DNA of 64,000 nucleotides, from NCBI GenBank assembly GCA_016808115.1, contig JAEQBH010007411.1:1-64000 (forward strand), written 5' to 3'. The position numbers and the translations under genes are program-made. Below are positions 36,547-47,005 of this stretch, piece after piece; position 1 is the first letter of the stretch, and each line of letters starts with the position of its first letter. Below the pieces are notes generated by a model that was given only the letters and a program-made list of their open reading frames with translations, was not told the origin of the DNA and searched no databases. This stretch comes from Tetrastigma voinierianum. Lineage: Eukaryota; Streptophyta; Magnoliopsida; Vitales; Vitaceae.

Positions 36547-38693
36547 TGTAAGAATCTGAGAAATTCCACCGAAATAAGGGTAAAAATCGTAATTTTAATT
36601 ACAAAATTATAATTACGGTTAAAAATCACTACCCTTTCTAGATCCGATGACTAAACGGATTGTACCGTTGAATCGCCTCGAAATCTAGTTAGCACGTAAA
36701 ATTCGTAATTTTCTCGGTGAGACGCCAAAGTCGGCACGTTTTCGAGGTATCGCAAGCCGTGTCAGAATCGGGTTTTCGATGCGACGAAAGGCACAAATAG
36801 CATGTACTCATATACCATAAGTGGTATGAGTATATAAATGATGAAAATGGACGGCCGAGGTAGTGCCGAATCTCAAATCTGTAAGAGAGGGACATATTAG
36901 TCATTTAGAGATTTGATTTTTAAGTCATAAAAGACAAAAAAATCAAATAGTGTTCATCTCCCCACATCAAAGACAAACCGTGGAAGCCATTTTTGGGGAT
37001 GCGTATTGACATTTCCACTTCTAGAGAGAGAGTCTCCACCCTCTAAATACACGAGACGGACCGTCGTGATTTCGACTGCAAGGTTATGGAAACGCTCTAC
37101 GCGGAGCAAAGTACGCGGTGGACCCCGGGTTTATGAAGCTTGACAACTCCAAGAGGTAGGATTTTCCTACTACGCTTATTCCCATTTTTAAGTGGTTTTT
37201 CGATGTTTCTGGTTTGAGGCCGTGAGGGGCCGTTTGATCGGTCCCAAAACTTGGGACCGAGTTGTTAGAATTTTTTTTGGGATTTTTGAGAGGCCGTGAC
37301 TGTCCAGAAAATTTGTGGACTGTTTGGGCCTTTAATTTTGGAAATTTGGCATTTAAATCATGTGCTTGATGTGAATAAATGTCGGGAATGGGTTGTTGAT
37401 CGGTCCCCAAACATGTAGGAATCGAATTGTTTGAATTCTTGGTGATTTTCACCTCCGTGACCGGCCCGCAGAGTCGGGTGCCGTTTTGGTGGAGATTTGG
37501 TATTAAAAATGTTTACTGTATGCTTGGGCCGGGAATGGTCGTGGATTACCAAGTTCACTATGAACCGTTGAATTGTGATTTTTCGAGAATAGTAACCGAG
37601 GGTTTCACTATTCCCGAAACCGTGTTCTAAAATGTATTTTTGTGAAAATATGCGGTTGGTCGAGTAATTTAAATTAAATTGTTTTTCGTTTTTCATCATT
37701 AGCCCATGTAGCTAATTTTGATGGGATGAGTCGTATACTGCATAACATGATCAGGTGATTTAATTATGCGAGTATATTCATGTTTATATATTTGCATGTG
37801 ATTAGACTGTATTGGAACTGGCATACATGCATTCCATATGCACTGGATCACCCTAGGATTATAGGAGTGAGTGCATGAGGTAAGTCTAGAGGACAATGGT
37901 TCTGAGTATAGCTTCAAAATATAAATTATCTGGCAGAAATTCAAATCAAATAATATATATCAACCGTCGGAGCGCCAGCTTGATATTTATTCATCGGAGG
38001 GTAGTCCACAACAAATAATATATATCAATCACCGGAGTCGCCCAATTGATATATATTCATCGGAGGGTCGCCTACCAATAAATATAATAATTTCATACGA
38101 GGCTGAAGTATGTGAGAGAGCCTATGAGGACTCTGGATCCGAAGCTGGTCATGTAGACATTCAAGCAGATCATGCATTTGCTTGAATGTGTTTAAATTGG
38201 AACATTGCACGCACTTAGGTGGTGAGTAAACAATTTAGGCGACATTCTTTCCCATCGAGCTTTAGCTCACCCCGTCATGGGATCCCCTTACTGTGTACCG
38301 AGCGTGCTAGAGACGGCTCGGGTCTCTAGAGGTCGGAATAGAAGAAAGTCGGAATGTGGCTTTGATGTTTACATGTATTAGAATGCTTCTCATTTTAATA
38401 TATGTCAGATAAGAGTAAATCATTAACTTGCATTATGGATATAGTTGGAATATTGTAAGATATAACTGCTTTTGGATATAGTGTGATTAGTATTATTGGG
38501 CCCAAGAGGCCGTTTTGTAATCGTGATTGATGTTGGGATTGTGTTTTATGAAGATTTTGTATTTCGTAGAGCCTCCTCGTACAAAGGAGACTTCGCCCGA
38601 TTTTTCGTGAAAATGTCGTCACCTCGGACATCCAATGAAAGTATTCCGGCTGGTCGACGGTAGTCAACTAGACCCCGGTTTTGGGACGCCACA
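36547..38693 (+). repeat. 5' LTR of element B
   Basis: 2147 bp, beginning TGTAAGAATCTGAG and ending TTTTGGGACGCCACA. It carries the palindrome around CCATAAGTGG (36807-36835) and ~75-bp subrepeats with TATATATCAA...TTGATAT cores at 37950-38070. Possible promoter elements could not be assigned with confidence. Confidence 0.85.
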
Positions 38694-38714
38694 GCTTGGT
38701 ATCGAGCTAGGTAT
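38694..38714 (+). other. primer binding site of element B (tRNA-Met type)
   Basis: GCTTGGTATCGAGCTAGG follows the LTR end by 0-3 bases. The canonical plant Ty3/gypsy site begins TGGTATCAGAGC; here one A is missing. Confidence 0.75.
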
Positions 38715-39079
38715 ACGAATACCTAGGAGCTTCATTGGGTATCCATCACCACTTGGGTGGTTTGGGATGGAGGTAGTGTGGGAAGCCTAGAAATGGAGGC
38801 TTGGGCTTAGGCCATGGAAATGTAAAAACATCACCACTAGGTGTGGTTCGGCGTCGCTTAGGTATGGGATTGCCTAGAAAATCACGGGTTAACACTAGGA
38901 CACCACGCACGCGGTGTTGATGTGTTTTGTGTGATTTGGTGAATTATTGTGTGTTTAGTGTGTTTGACATGTGGTATGTGTGTTGTGGAATATGTGTGTG
39001 CTTGGTGATTAGCACATGAATGTGTAGAAAACATTTTGAGTTGTACAGTGTACAAAAACTGGAAAAGAAATTGAAAAGA

Positions 39080-39385
39080 ATAAATTTTATAAATTTATTT
39101 GGCCTATTAGGTGATGAAAATAATTTTCTAAGTTGGAAAATTGAAGAAAAATAAATTTTGATAAATTTATTGGATGAGGATTGAAGAAAATGGAAGAAAA
39201 TAAATTTTTATAAATTTATTTGAGTGGAGAAAATTTTTTCGCTTGAAGATTGGAAAAAAGAAAAATAAATTTTGTAAATTTATTTGGTTATGATGAGAAA
39301 AATACTTTTCTAGGATTTTACAAGGTGTAAAATTGAAAAAAAAAAATAGAGAAAATAAATTTTTATAAATTTATTGAGTGTCTGA
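39080..39385. repeat. array of five AT palindromes in the element B leader
   Basis: Palindromes built of AAATAAATTT and its complement lie near 39083, 39150, 39198, 39263 and 39353, separated by GAAAA-rich linkers. Number, spacing and position match the element A leader, so the array is conserved by the family. Confidence 0.75.
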
Positions 39386-39489
39386 AAAAAAAAATTGATT
39401 TTTGTGATTTTTAGTGATTTTCCAATTGTTGAAAATAAATGAAAAAAAAAAAAATGTGCGTAAAATCGAATGGGCTAACGCCTTCATTT

Positions 39490-39800
39490 GTATCGCGCGA
39501 GTCGCGCAGAATTCAGGTCGCAATACGCTGGGTGTACGCGGCGCTGGCCAGGAGGATGGCGCCGCACCGTCAGCGCGAGGCGTGCCCGCGACACGCCGCC
39601 GGGCGCCGCGACACCCGCTACCGAAGGCTACTGGAAGCGACGGTACGCGGCGCCGGGCGACCGGGCAATGGCGCTGGGCGCGCCGGTCGCTACCAGCGAC
39701 ACCCAGCCTTTGGCGCCGCGACACGGCCGGCTCGCCACGCACACGGCACACGAGCCGCGCCCTCAGGCGCTGCTAGGCCGGGCCAACTCGGGGCCGTCAG
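39490..39800. repeat. GC-rich block in the element B leader
   Basis: About 300 bp with very high CG content between the AT palindrome array and AAAATTTT-rich sequence. Frames up to 139 codons are open on both strands, but their translations are Arg/Ala/Pro-rich, without domains, and differ from those of element A. I regard them as compositional. Confidence 0.7.
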
Positions 39801-40379
39801 TTTCGTGCACTTTGACTCGCTGACCCCAGCTCGACTCGATATTTTTCTGAGTCATTAAATGAACACTGTTCATTATAAAATAAATTTTTCGAAAAAAAAA
39901 AATTTTTTATTAAATTAAATTAAAATAAAATAAAATAAAATAAATTTTGATAAAATTTTCGAAAAATGAAATTTTCAAAAATTAAATTTTTGAAAATAAA
40001 ATTTTGTTGAAAACAATACTTTGCACAGTTCTGATTTGCTTTGATATAATCGAAGTTATGTGTATGACTAGTGTCTCGGGCTGTATTTATGCCTTAGAGA
40101 CATTGTACGGGATTTAAACTACCGTTTGAAACCATGATTGCGCGGTAGTTGCGTTGGAAGTTATATGCATAGTGTGATGCGTATAAAAATGGTGAATGCT
40201 GTTGTGGATTAAGACCCAGGATTTCAAGATCGATACAACAAGAGCCAAGAACCTTATTGAATAAACGAATTAAGTGGTCGGAATTTAGCACCACTTAGAA
40301 ATGGACGGTCGGGCCGCTGGTCAAGCTCATCGGGCATCGCATTGCTGGGCTAGGATCGAAATGAAAAGTTAGATGACTC

Positions 40380-40960
40380 TCATACATGTTAATCGTAAAT
40401 GGCTAGTGAGGACGAGGACATAGAGGACGCCCACGAGGCACCGGTCAAACACCGACAATCGACCAGCCGCGACATTTCGATCAACGGGCTGAGAGTACCG
40501 TAAAGGTGCAGGTCATATCGCACAGCTCGCATAGCAGGTAGTCAAGAAAATCCTAGTAACCCAGGTTTGGGGCGATCATCCGACATTCACAAGGGGGAAA
40601 GATGGCGGTGGACCCACCATCGTTCACGCAGCATTGGAGAAGGTGTTAGAGGCTATGGAAGCTACCTCTCGACGCCGACCGTGATTAGACTACGTTCTAG
40701 CTGTAGAATGAGGCCCGAATAAGGTGGAATGGGGCAAGACCCTGAGACCTTAGAGGAGTCGTTAGACGTGAGTTCTCCCTAAGGATTAGGGCGAATAGGG
40801 AGCGATATGTCAAGGTTGCGAAGTTAGAGATCTCGGGACTCTACTCACAAAGGGACATGAGGATCAGGACATGTCGAAGTTCAAGTCATCCCGAGGATGG
40901 AGCGGTCGATAGCTACGTGTGTCGCTATCGACAGAACGAAAGATTATCGCCTACACGACG
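40380..40960 (+). pseudogene. element B gag (N-terminal part), frameshifted
   Basis: Gag forms the virus-like particle. Recognisable pieces, in changing frames, are a VRRGRGHRGRPRG-type basic start (40395-40440), the HPTFTRGK-like stretch at 40575-40600, EKVLEA at 40636-40653, and YGARPxNxVEWGKTLRP-like remains at 40710-40750. RREFSL-R follows at 40760-40790, and then VKFKSSRG.-like at 40876-40900. Corresponding element A positions are 34180-34520. The gag C-terminus and zinc knuckle do not follow here. The frame instead continues into the segment just before RT. Confidence 0.6.
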
Positions 40961-41019
40961 GTACTCGTGGTATGTCGGGGACAAACATGATATTTTTGCC
41001 CCGCATAAAGATAATGGTA

Positions 41020-41880
41020 GTCCGTGTGTCGTGACGCTTAGCTGCTGGCTAGCGAGCCTTACCCTAGAGGACGAGGTGAGACCAGACTTAGATCTACCTC
41101 GAGTGGTTTGCGAGTATGAGGATGTTTTCCAGATGAGCTACCTGGACTACCTCCACGGAGGGTGGTAGACTTCGGTATTGAGTTACACCTTGGTACCTTT
41201 CCCATCTCTATGACTCCGCATAGGATGACACCTATTGAAAGGTAGAACCGCAGTCCAAATGCGAGCTACCGGATAAGGTTCATTAGACCTACGACCTCAC
41301 CATGGGCGCTCCGGTTTTATTTATGTAAGGAGAAGGGCAAGACCCTTCGACTGTGCATTGACTACGGGCAGTTGAACAAGATTATGATCCGTGACTCCAC
41401 TCCACAATGGTGACGATGATTTATCGGATCGCTGAGCGAGCGCAGCTCACCCAAGATAGACCTTCGCGACCGGTTACCATCACCGAGGGTTGTGGAGACA
41501 AGATAACCAGACGGCGTTAGGGACGCTGCTATGGCACTTTGAGTTTACTGCGTGATGCTCCTGATCGAATGCACGCGCCACATTCACGGACCTCATGCAT
41601 AGGGTGTTCCAACCTTATCTAGATCAGTTTGTCGTAGTCTTTGGGGATGACATTTTGATCTACTCCCAGTCAGAGTGGGAGCATGAGTATCACTTGAGGA
41701 TTGTGTTACAGTTGTTGAGAGACCATCAGCTGTACACTAAGTTCAAGAAGTGCGAAGCTTCGCTTATCAGGTACAGGCTTGAGACATGTGGTGTCGCATC
41801 GAGTGTCGACCTAGAAAAGGTCGAGGCAAAAATGAGTCTGGAGAGACCGAATGTCAATCTTCGAGATACGTAGTTCTTGG
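41020..41880 (+). pseudogene. element B reverse transcriptase, frameshifted
   Basis: Reverse transcriptase makes the DNA copy of the element. The frame from 40857 runs into DEVRPDLDLPRVVCEYEDVF (41071-41130), the conserved stretch before RT. After frame changes come KEKGKTLRLCIDYGQLN-like (41330-41375) and GYHHRG-like (41473-41490). The open frame 41595-41873 reads MHRVFQPYLDQFVVVFGDDI, then LIYSQSEWEHEYHLRIVLQL. The active-site motif is FGDD where Ty3 elements normally have F/Y-I/V/A-DD. It ends NVNLRDT with SFLG in the next frame, where the RNase H side would begin. Several stops upstream make it non-functional. Confidence 0.8.
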
Positions 41881-41904
41881 ATTACTGGCATACGAGATAT
41901 GAGA

Positions 41905-42320
41905 AGGTCAGTTGTCCATCCAGACAGGATTTGTAGACTTCGCCACGGATATGGACTCCATGGTCAACACGGCCCGACCATAGAGAGAAATCGAGGATAC
42001 TTAGAACACTCAAAGATAATGGTGTTGGCAACAAGAGGGAGGATCGCCTCCTAGTTCGTGGAAGAGCAAGACCGCTTCACGCCACTTTGACTAGGCCAGA
42101 TTGAGCATGAGTGATGGGATTTCCGCAGACGTGGGATCCTGAAGCACCCTGGGACAATGCAACCTGCCACCGAGAACATGATAGAGCATGTCGTTTCCCA
42201 CACCCTAGTACGGTCGAGGAACTGGTTTCGGGCTGGTGCTATACACTTCCGAAGAATAATTCGATAGCCGAAGGCCAAAGTGTGGGTCAAAGTCGTGGAT
42301 AGATCAGTGGTTACGCAGCA
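41905..42320 (+). pseudogene. element B gag C-terminal segment, out of order after RT
   Basis: At 41943-42000, in changing frames, the translation reads MDSMVNTARP and REIEDT, then NTQR, and SSWKSKTASRH at 42045-42085. This is the gag segment that normally precedes the zinc knuckle (MESMVxxALTIEREIEDTRxIR...SSGKRQKxS). A possible knuckle remnant follows at about 42140-42190, then a GQSRG-type stretch at 42280-42300. Element A shows the same RT-to-gag junction (35395-35640). The rearrangement is therefore older than both insertions. Confidence 0.6.
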
Positions 42321-42399
42321 GGCGTAGTTGAACCTAGAGCGTGTAATCTATTGCTGTTGATCGTCAGTTGACATGGATTGGAGTTGATGTTCATTGATT

Positions 42400-43015
42400 G
42401 TCAAGATTGTGACCTTGAGAGGTTAGCTGCTACACACCAAGCAAGGGCTGTGTGTGGTTACGTGTGTATGGATTACATACGGATGTTAGAGGGCATGCTG
42501 CTTAACATGTGTCCCGGATCATAAGGGTAGAGGATTAATTACCCTTGTAGTGGAATTCGCCTCACAACAATAGTTATCGTGAGTATAATGAATGGCAACT
42601 ATGAGGCATCAGATGGGAGGCCATGTAGGTCAATGTTAGGATGGACCGAGGCGGGATAGAGATCCATCACCGGGTCCCGACTGACAGAGACACCTCGAGA
42701 AGCAGAGCTTGGTACGACAACGCGCCTCACTTCCGCTGAGAGCCGACGTAAGAGCTATGCTAATGTGTGATGTCGAATTTAGAGTTCGAGGGTTGCGATC
42801 ACGCTTCCTGAAGGTGATTCCTAAGAAAGAGTACTGCCCGCAAGCTTGGGAAGCTATCGAGATTCATTGGACTTCGAGATACTAAGAGGATTTGGCACTG
42901 TATACACCGGTTAACAAGCACGCCTCTAGCATGTCGTGTCCACGAGGCGCTTTCACATCTCCATGCTCCAGAGACATACCCGCATCCAGCCTGTGTGGTG
43001 GATTGGGGACGTGTC
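42400..43015 (+). pseudogene. element B integrase C-terminal half, frameshifted
   Basis: Integrase inserts the DNA copy. In order and in changing frames there are TLEDMLxxCVLG-like remains (42480-42520), LPLVEFASQQ.LS-like (42533-42570) and the MAPYEAS.GRPCRSMLGWTE-like stretch (42590-42650). Then come SITGPD, IRDTSE (42660-42695), the LTSAESRRKSYAN-like helix (42725-42765) and DVEFRVRG (42769-42795). FHISMLQRHTRIQPVWWIGD (42951-43013) matches the NVFHVSML motif. The catalytic D-D-35-E core upstream is not recognisable. Confidence 0.75.
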
Positions 43016-43205
43016 GAGGTTGACACCGATGGGACCTTCAAGGAGGGACCAAGGTGCATTGTTGATGGGCTGCGGATCGCTTGCAAACGCAAACCGTGAG
43101 GCTAGTGAGGTTATGGAAGCACTGTGGGGTGGAGGAGTCCACGCAGAGCGCGAGGACACGACGCGGCCACTAATCCCTTCTCGCTTAAGGATGAAGGCAC
43201 GTAGT
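43008..43205 (+). pseudogene. element B chromodomain
   Basis: After integrase, the frames read DVEVDTDGTFKEG, IVD (43050-43062), KTVRLVRLWKHCGVEE-like (43090-43137) and WREREDTTRPLIP-like (43138-43180). This is the chromodomain that ends pol in chromoviruses and directs integration to heterochromatin. It overlaps the 93-codon open frame at 42936-43217, which is a frame mixture. Element A has no recognisable counterpart. Confidence 0.6.
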
Positions 43206-43309
43206 TTAGTCGCTTAAATTAAACGATCGCTATTATTTATTATAGTAACGCGCTGCATATGCACGCGAAATATCATGATTATCCCGAAATTCTGGACGAA
43301 ATTCCTTTT

Positions 43310-43323
43310 AAGGAGGGAGAGAA
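43310..43323 (+). other. polypurine tract of element B
   Basis: AAGGAGGGAGAGAA lies directly before the TG of the 3' LTR and is nearly identical to the element A tract. Confidence 0.9.
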
Positions 43324-45491
43324 TGTAAGACCGAGAAATTCCAATTTCTGAAATAAGGGTAAAATCGTAATTTTAATTATTAAAATTATAATTACTGCTA
43401 AAAACCGTAATTAATTCTCTGTGATTCTGATGACGAAACGGATTGTACCGCTGAATCGCCTCGCCAAACTCCAGTTAGCACCGTGAAATTGCATCTTTCT
43501 TCGAGACAAATAAAGTCGGCACGCTTTTCTCGAGGCATCGCCGTGCCGTAAATCGGCTGATGCACGAAGCGCACAAATAAGACAGACTCATATACCATAA
43601 GTGGTATGAGTATATAAATGATGAAAATGGACGGTCGAGGCAAGGTCGAATCTCAAATCTGTAAGAGAGGGACATATTAGTCATTTAGAGATTTGATTTT
43701 TAAGTCATAAAAGACAAAAAAATCAAATAGTGTTCATCTCCTTCATTAATCAAAGACAAAACCGTGGAAGCCATTTTTGGGGATGCAGAAGCTTGATTTC
43801 ATCTTCTAGAGGCAGAGTCTCTCAATTTCTAGAAATAATGAGACGGACCGCTGGATTTCCGACGGGCAAGAAGGAACGCTCTACGCGGAGCGTGCTACGT
43901 TGTGGGACCCTTGGTTTATGAAGTTTTTGACAACTCCAAGAGGTAGGATTTTCTCCCTACTTGCGTTTTATTCCCATTTTTAAGGGTTTTTCGATGTTTC
44001 GGTAGGTTTGAGGACGTGAGGGGCCGTTTGATCGGTCCCAAAACTTGGGACCGAGTTGTTAGAATTTTTTTGGGATTTTTGAGAGGCCGTGACTGTCCAG
44101 AAAATTTGTGGACTGTTTGGGCCTTTAATTTTGGAAATTTGGCATTTAAATCATGTGCTTGATGTGAATAAATGTCGGGAATGGGTTGTTGATCGGTCCC
44201 AAAACATGGGACCGAATTGTTTGGAATTCTTGGTGATTTTTCTCACCTCCGTGATCGGCCCGCAGAGTCAGTGCTGTTTGTGTGAGATTCGTATTAAAAT
44301 GCTTGCTTGTATGCTTGGGGTCGAATGGGCCGTGATTACGGGTTCACTAAGTGAACCGTTGAATTGTGATTTTTCGAATAGTAACCGAGGGCTAATTATT
44401 CCCGAAACCGTGTCTAAAAATGTATTTTTGTGAAAAATATGGCGCGCTGGTCGAGCAATTTAAATTAAATTGCTCTGTTTGATCATTAGCCCGCTTTGTG
44501 CTAATTTTGATGGGATGAAATGTATAATTGCATAACATGATTGTGTGATTTTAATTATGCGAGTATTGGATGTTTATATTTGCATGTGATTAGACCGTAT
44601 TGGAACCGCATATGCATTCCATATGCAATCGGATCACCCTAGGATATGAGTGAGTGCATGAGGTAAGTCTGTGAGGACAATGGTTCTATGTGTCTAAAAA
44701 TATAAATTATCTGAGGGTAGTCCAAATCAAATAATATATCAACCGTTTGAGCGGCTCAGCTTGATACGGTCTACATCGGAGGGTAGTCCACAAATAAATA
44801 ATATATATCACTGGCCGGAGCGGCCCAATTGATATATATTCATCTGGAGGGTTGCCCACTAATAAATATAATAATTCTCATAATGCAGGCTTAGGCAGTG
44901 TGAGAGAGGTCGGTGGTGACTCGGATCCGAAGCTGGTCATGGTGACATTCAAGTAGGATCATGCATTTGCTTGAATGTGTGTTTAAATCTGGAACATTGC
45001 ACTCGCACTTAGGTGGTGAGTAGCCCAACTAGGGCTACGATTCTCCCACTAGCTTTAGCTCACCCCGGGTCGTGGATCCCCCTTTTACAGTACCTGAGCG
45101 TGCTAGAGACGTACCGCCCCAGAGGTCGACGCTAGAAGAAAGCCGGAATGTGGCTTTGTTGATGTTTACATGTATTAGAATGCTTTTCATTTTAATATAT
45201 GTGTTGTATAAGAGTAAATCATTAACTCTTGCATTATGGATATAGTTGGAATATGGTAAGATATAATTGTTTTGGATATAGTGTGATTAGTATTGGTTTT
45301 TGGGCCCAATAGGTCGCTTTTGTAATCAGTGATTGATGTTGGGACGTGTTTTATGAAGATTTGTATTTGGGTAGAGCTCCCCGTACAAAGGAGACTCTCG
45401 TCCTCGATGCTATGGAAAATGTCGTCACCCGACATTCACGAAGATTCCTACGGGCCGACAGAATAATCCGGACCCCCTAAGCCAGTGCCAC
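43324..45491 (+). repeat. 3' LTR of element B
   Basis: 2168 bp, beginning TGTAAGACCGAGAAATTCC. The last bases are eroded (AGCCAGTGCCAC instead of TTTGGGACGCCACA). It is near-identical to the 5' LTR over AT-rich stretches, with indels at CG-rich ones. The short antisense and sense frames within it have no recognised domain. Confidence 0.85.
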
Positions 45492-46374
45492 GCGAATTTT
45501 GATTATAAAATTTTAATTACGGTTAAAAAGTCCGTAATTAATTCTCTAGACCTCGGATGACGAAACGGATTGTACCGTTGGAATCGTCTAGAAATATCTA
45601 GTTAGCACGTAAAATTTCGCAATTTGCTGAGACAATGGAGTTGGCATCAAGCGAGGCATCGCGTTTCGGTGTCAGAAATGTATTTTTCGATGCGTATTTA
45701 AAGGCACAGATAACAAGTACTCATGTACCATAAGTGGTATGAGTATAGAAATGATTAAAATGGACGGCCGAGGTAGTGCCGAATATCAAATCTGAGAAAG
45801 AGGGACAAAATGGTAATTATGGAATTTGATTTTAAGTGACTAGAGGACAAAATAGCCAATAGTCACTCATCTCCTACCTTAAGCCAAGACCAAAAACGGA
45901 GAGACATTTTTTGGATGCAATGAAGCCCAAATTTGAGAGCTCTTAGAGAGAGTGGGCTTCTCAGAAAATTTGAGATCCGACCGCTGGTCGGCCGAGCAAG
46001 AAGGGAACGTCTACGCTGAGCAAAGCACGCGCGACCCCTAAGCCTATGAAGTTTTTTGACAACTCCAAAGAGGTAGGATTTTCTCCCTACTTGTGTTTTA
46101 TTCCCCATTTTTGGTGTTTTTCCATGTTTCGGGTTGGTTCGAGGCCGTGAGGGGTCATGTTGATCTGGCCCCAAACCTGGGACCGAATTGATTTGAATTT
46201 ATTGAAACCCAATATTGAAACAAGGGTTGTACGGGTTGTTGGGTGTTTTAAATTCATAAATATTTGCTTTAAATCATGTATTTGTATGGGAAATGCCGGG
46301 AATGGGCTGTGGAGCGGTCCCAAAACATGGGACCGAAATTGTAGGAATTCTTTGGAGACTTTAGGGGCGTCACA
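45492..46374 (+). repeat. remainder of element A's 3' LTR
   Basis: It resumes the short-type LTR exactly where 36546 breaks off (GCGAATTTTGATTATAAAA) and ends TTTAGGGGCGTCACA, followed by the AATTT target duplication. Its private 3' end matches the 5' LTR of element A rather than the element B LTRs. Confidence 0.85.
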
Positions 46375-46522
46375 AATTTTCTAAGACTTTTACATGAATT
46401 TTAAAACATAAATAAAGTAAAGGATGACAACCTCTTGGAATTGATAAATTACATTTACCAAAGGGAATATGTTTACATTTTTGCTAACTTTTCAATTGAT
46501 GATATGATGTACTATTTTATAG

Positions 46523-47005
46523 GTATTTTTCTACAATTTGGAGATATTGCAACTCATCAATCTTCCTAAAATCAAGGAGATATGGCACCATCAACTTCCA
46601 CTTGATTCTTTCTCCAATTTAAGAATCCTAAGAGTGGAATGGTGTGAACATCTACTCAATCTTATCCCGCGTCGCTTGATCCAAAGCTTCAAGAATTTGA
46701 AAGAGATACGAGTGGGTTTGTGTTTTATGCTAAAACATATATTTGATGTTCAAGGATATGATGATGCAGATCATGTTGAGATTTTCTCGAAGTCAGAAGA
46801 AACCTTGAAGTTAGAAAACCTAGTTGAGCCAAAGGGTATTAGTATATGCGACAATGAGAAGAATGAGAGCTCGGGAGGTTGTTTCTCTTGTTTTTCTCAT
46901 TTCAGGCCTGTTGAACGTTCATCCATCTTTTGTCCCGGAAAGGAAGACAAAGATCAAGGAAATATTAATATTTCAAATCAAGATGGAGTGCATTTCTTTG
47001 GAGGG
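46523..47005 (+). CDS. CNL gene, LRR exon a (161 codons, intact)
   Basis: LRRs of CNL receptors recognise pathogen effectors or guarded host proteins. The exon follows a TTTTATAG acceptor and ends before GTTAGTTTTC, phase 0 at both ends. Its translation starts VFFYNLEILQLINLPKIKEI and continues WHHQLPLDSFSNLRIL, LLNLIPRRLIQSFKNLKEI and LKHIFDVQG. These are the LxxLxxLxL LRR pattern typical of the repeated exons in At4g27190-like genes. A less regular, Cys/Ser-rich second half follows (CFSCFSHFRP). There is no stop or frameshift, unlike the upstream NB-ARC exon. The frame would read on into the intron to 47122. It is homologous to exon b, including ~90 bp of intron before it. Confidence 0.8.

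Larger units (their letters stand above)
36547..45491 (+). mobile_element. element B: chromovirus (Tekay/Del-like) with 2.15-kb LTRs
   Basis: The order is 5' LTR (36547-38693), PBS, leader, gag, RT, gag-C, integrase end, chromodomain, polypurine tract and 3' LTR (43324-45491). Total length is about 8.9 kb. The two LTRs are nearly identical in their AT-rich parts (for example 36805-36960 and 43587-43740). The insertion is therefore younger than element A, which it interrupts. The chromodomain after integrase places it among chromoviruses, and the long LTRs favour the Tekay/Del clade. Coding regions are frameshifted throughout. Confidence 0.85.
31279..46374 (+). mobile_element. element A: Ty3/gypsy retrotransposon, interrupted by element B
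   Basis: Both outer ends carry the same ~0.9-kb LTR (31279-32173, and 36499-36546 plus 45492-46374). They begin TGTAAGACCCGAG and end GGGGCGTCA(CA). The insertion is bounded by an exact 5-bp duplication AATTT (31274-31278 and 46375-46379). A primer-binding-site-like stretch follows the 5' LTR, and the polypurine tract AAGGAGGGAGAA (36487-36498) precedes the 3' LTR. The internal region, 32174-36498 (4.3 kb), has gag and reverse-transcriptase remnants on +. The 3' LTR is split after 48 bp by the 8.9-kb element B. The whole lies in the putative CNL intron. Confidence 0.85.

Noticed and set aside
39371..39858. ORFs of 111-139 codons on both strands
   Set aside because: Same compositional effect in the element B leader; translations are low-complexity and not conserved with element A.
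36499..45491. simple tandem array LTR-internal-LTR-internal-LTR made by unequal recombination
   Set aside because: The extra 48-bp LTR start before 36547 and the resumption of the same LTR at 45492 with a short duplication show insertion of one element into the other's LTR.
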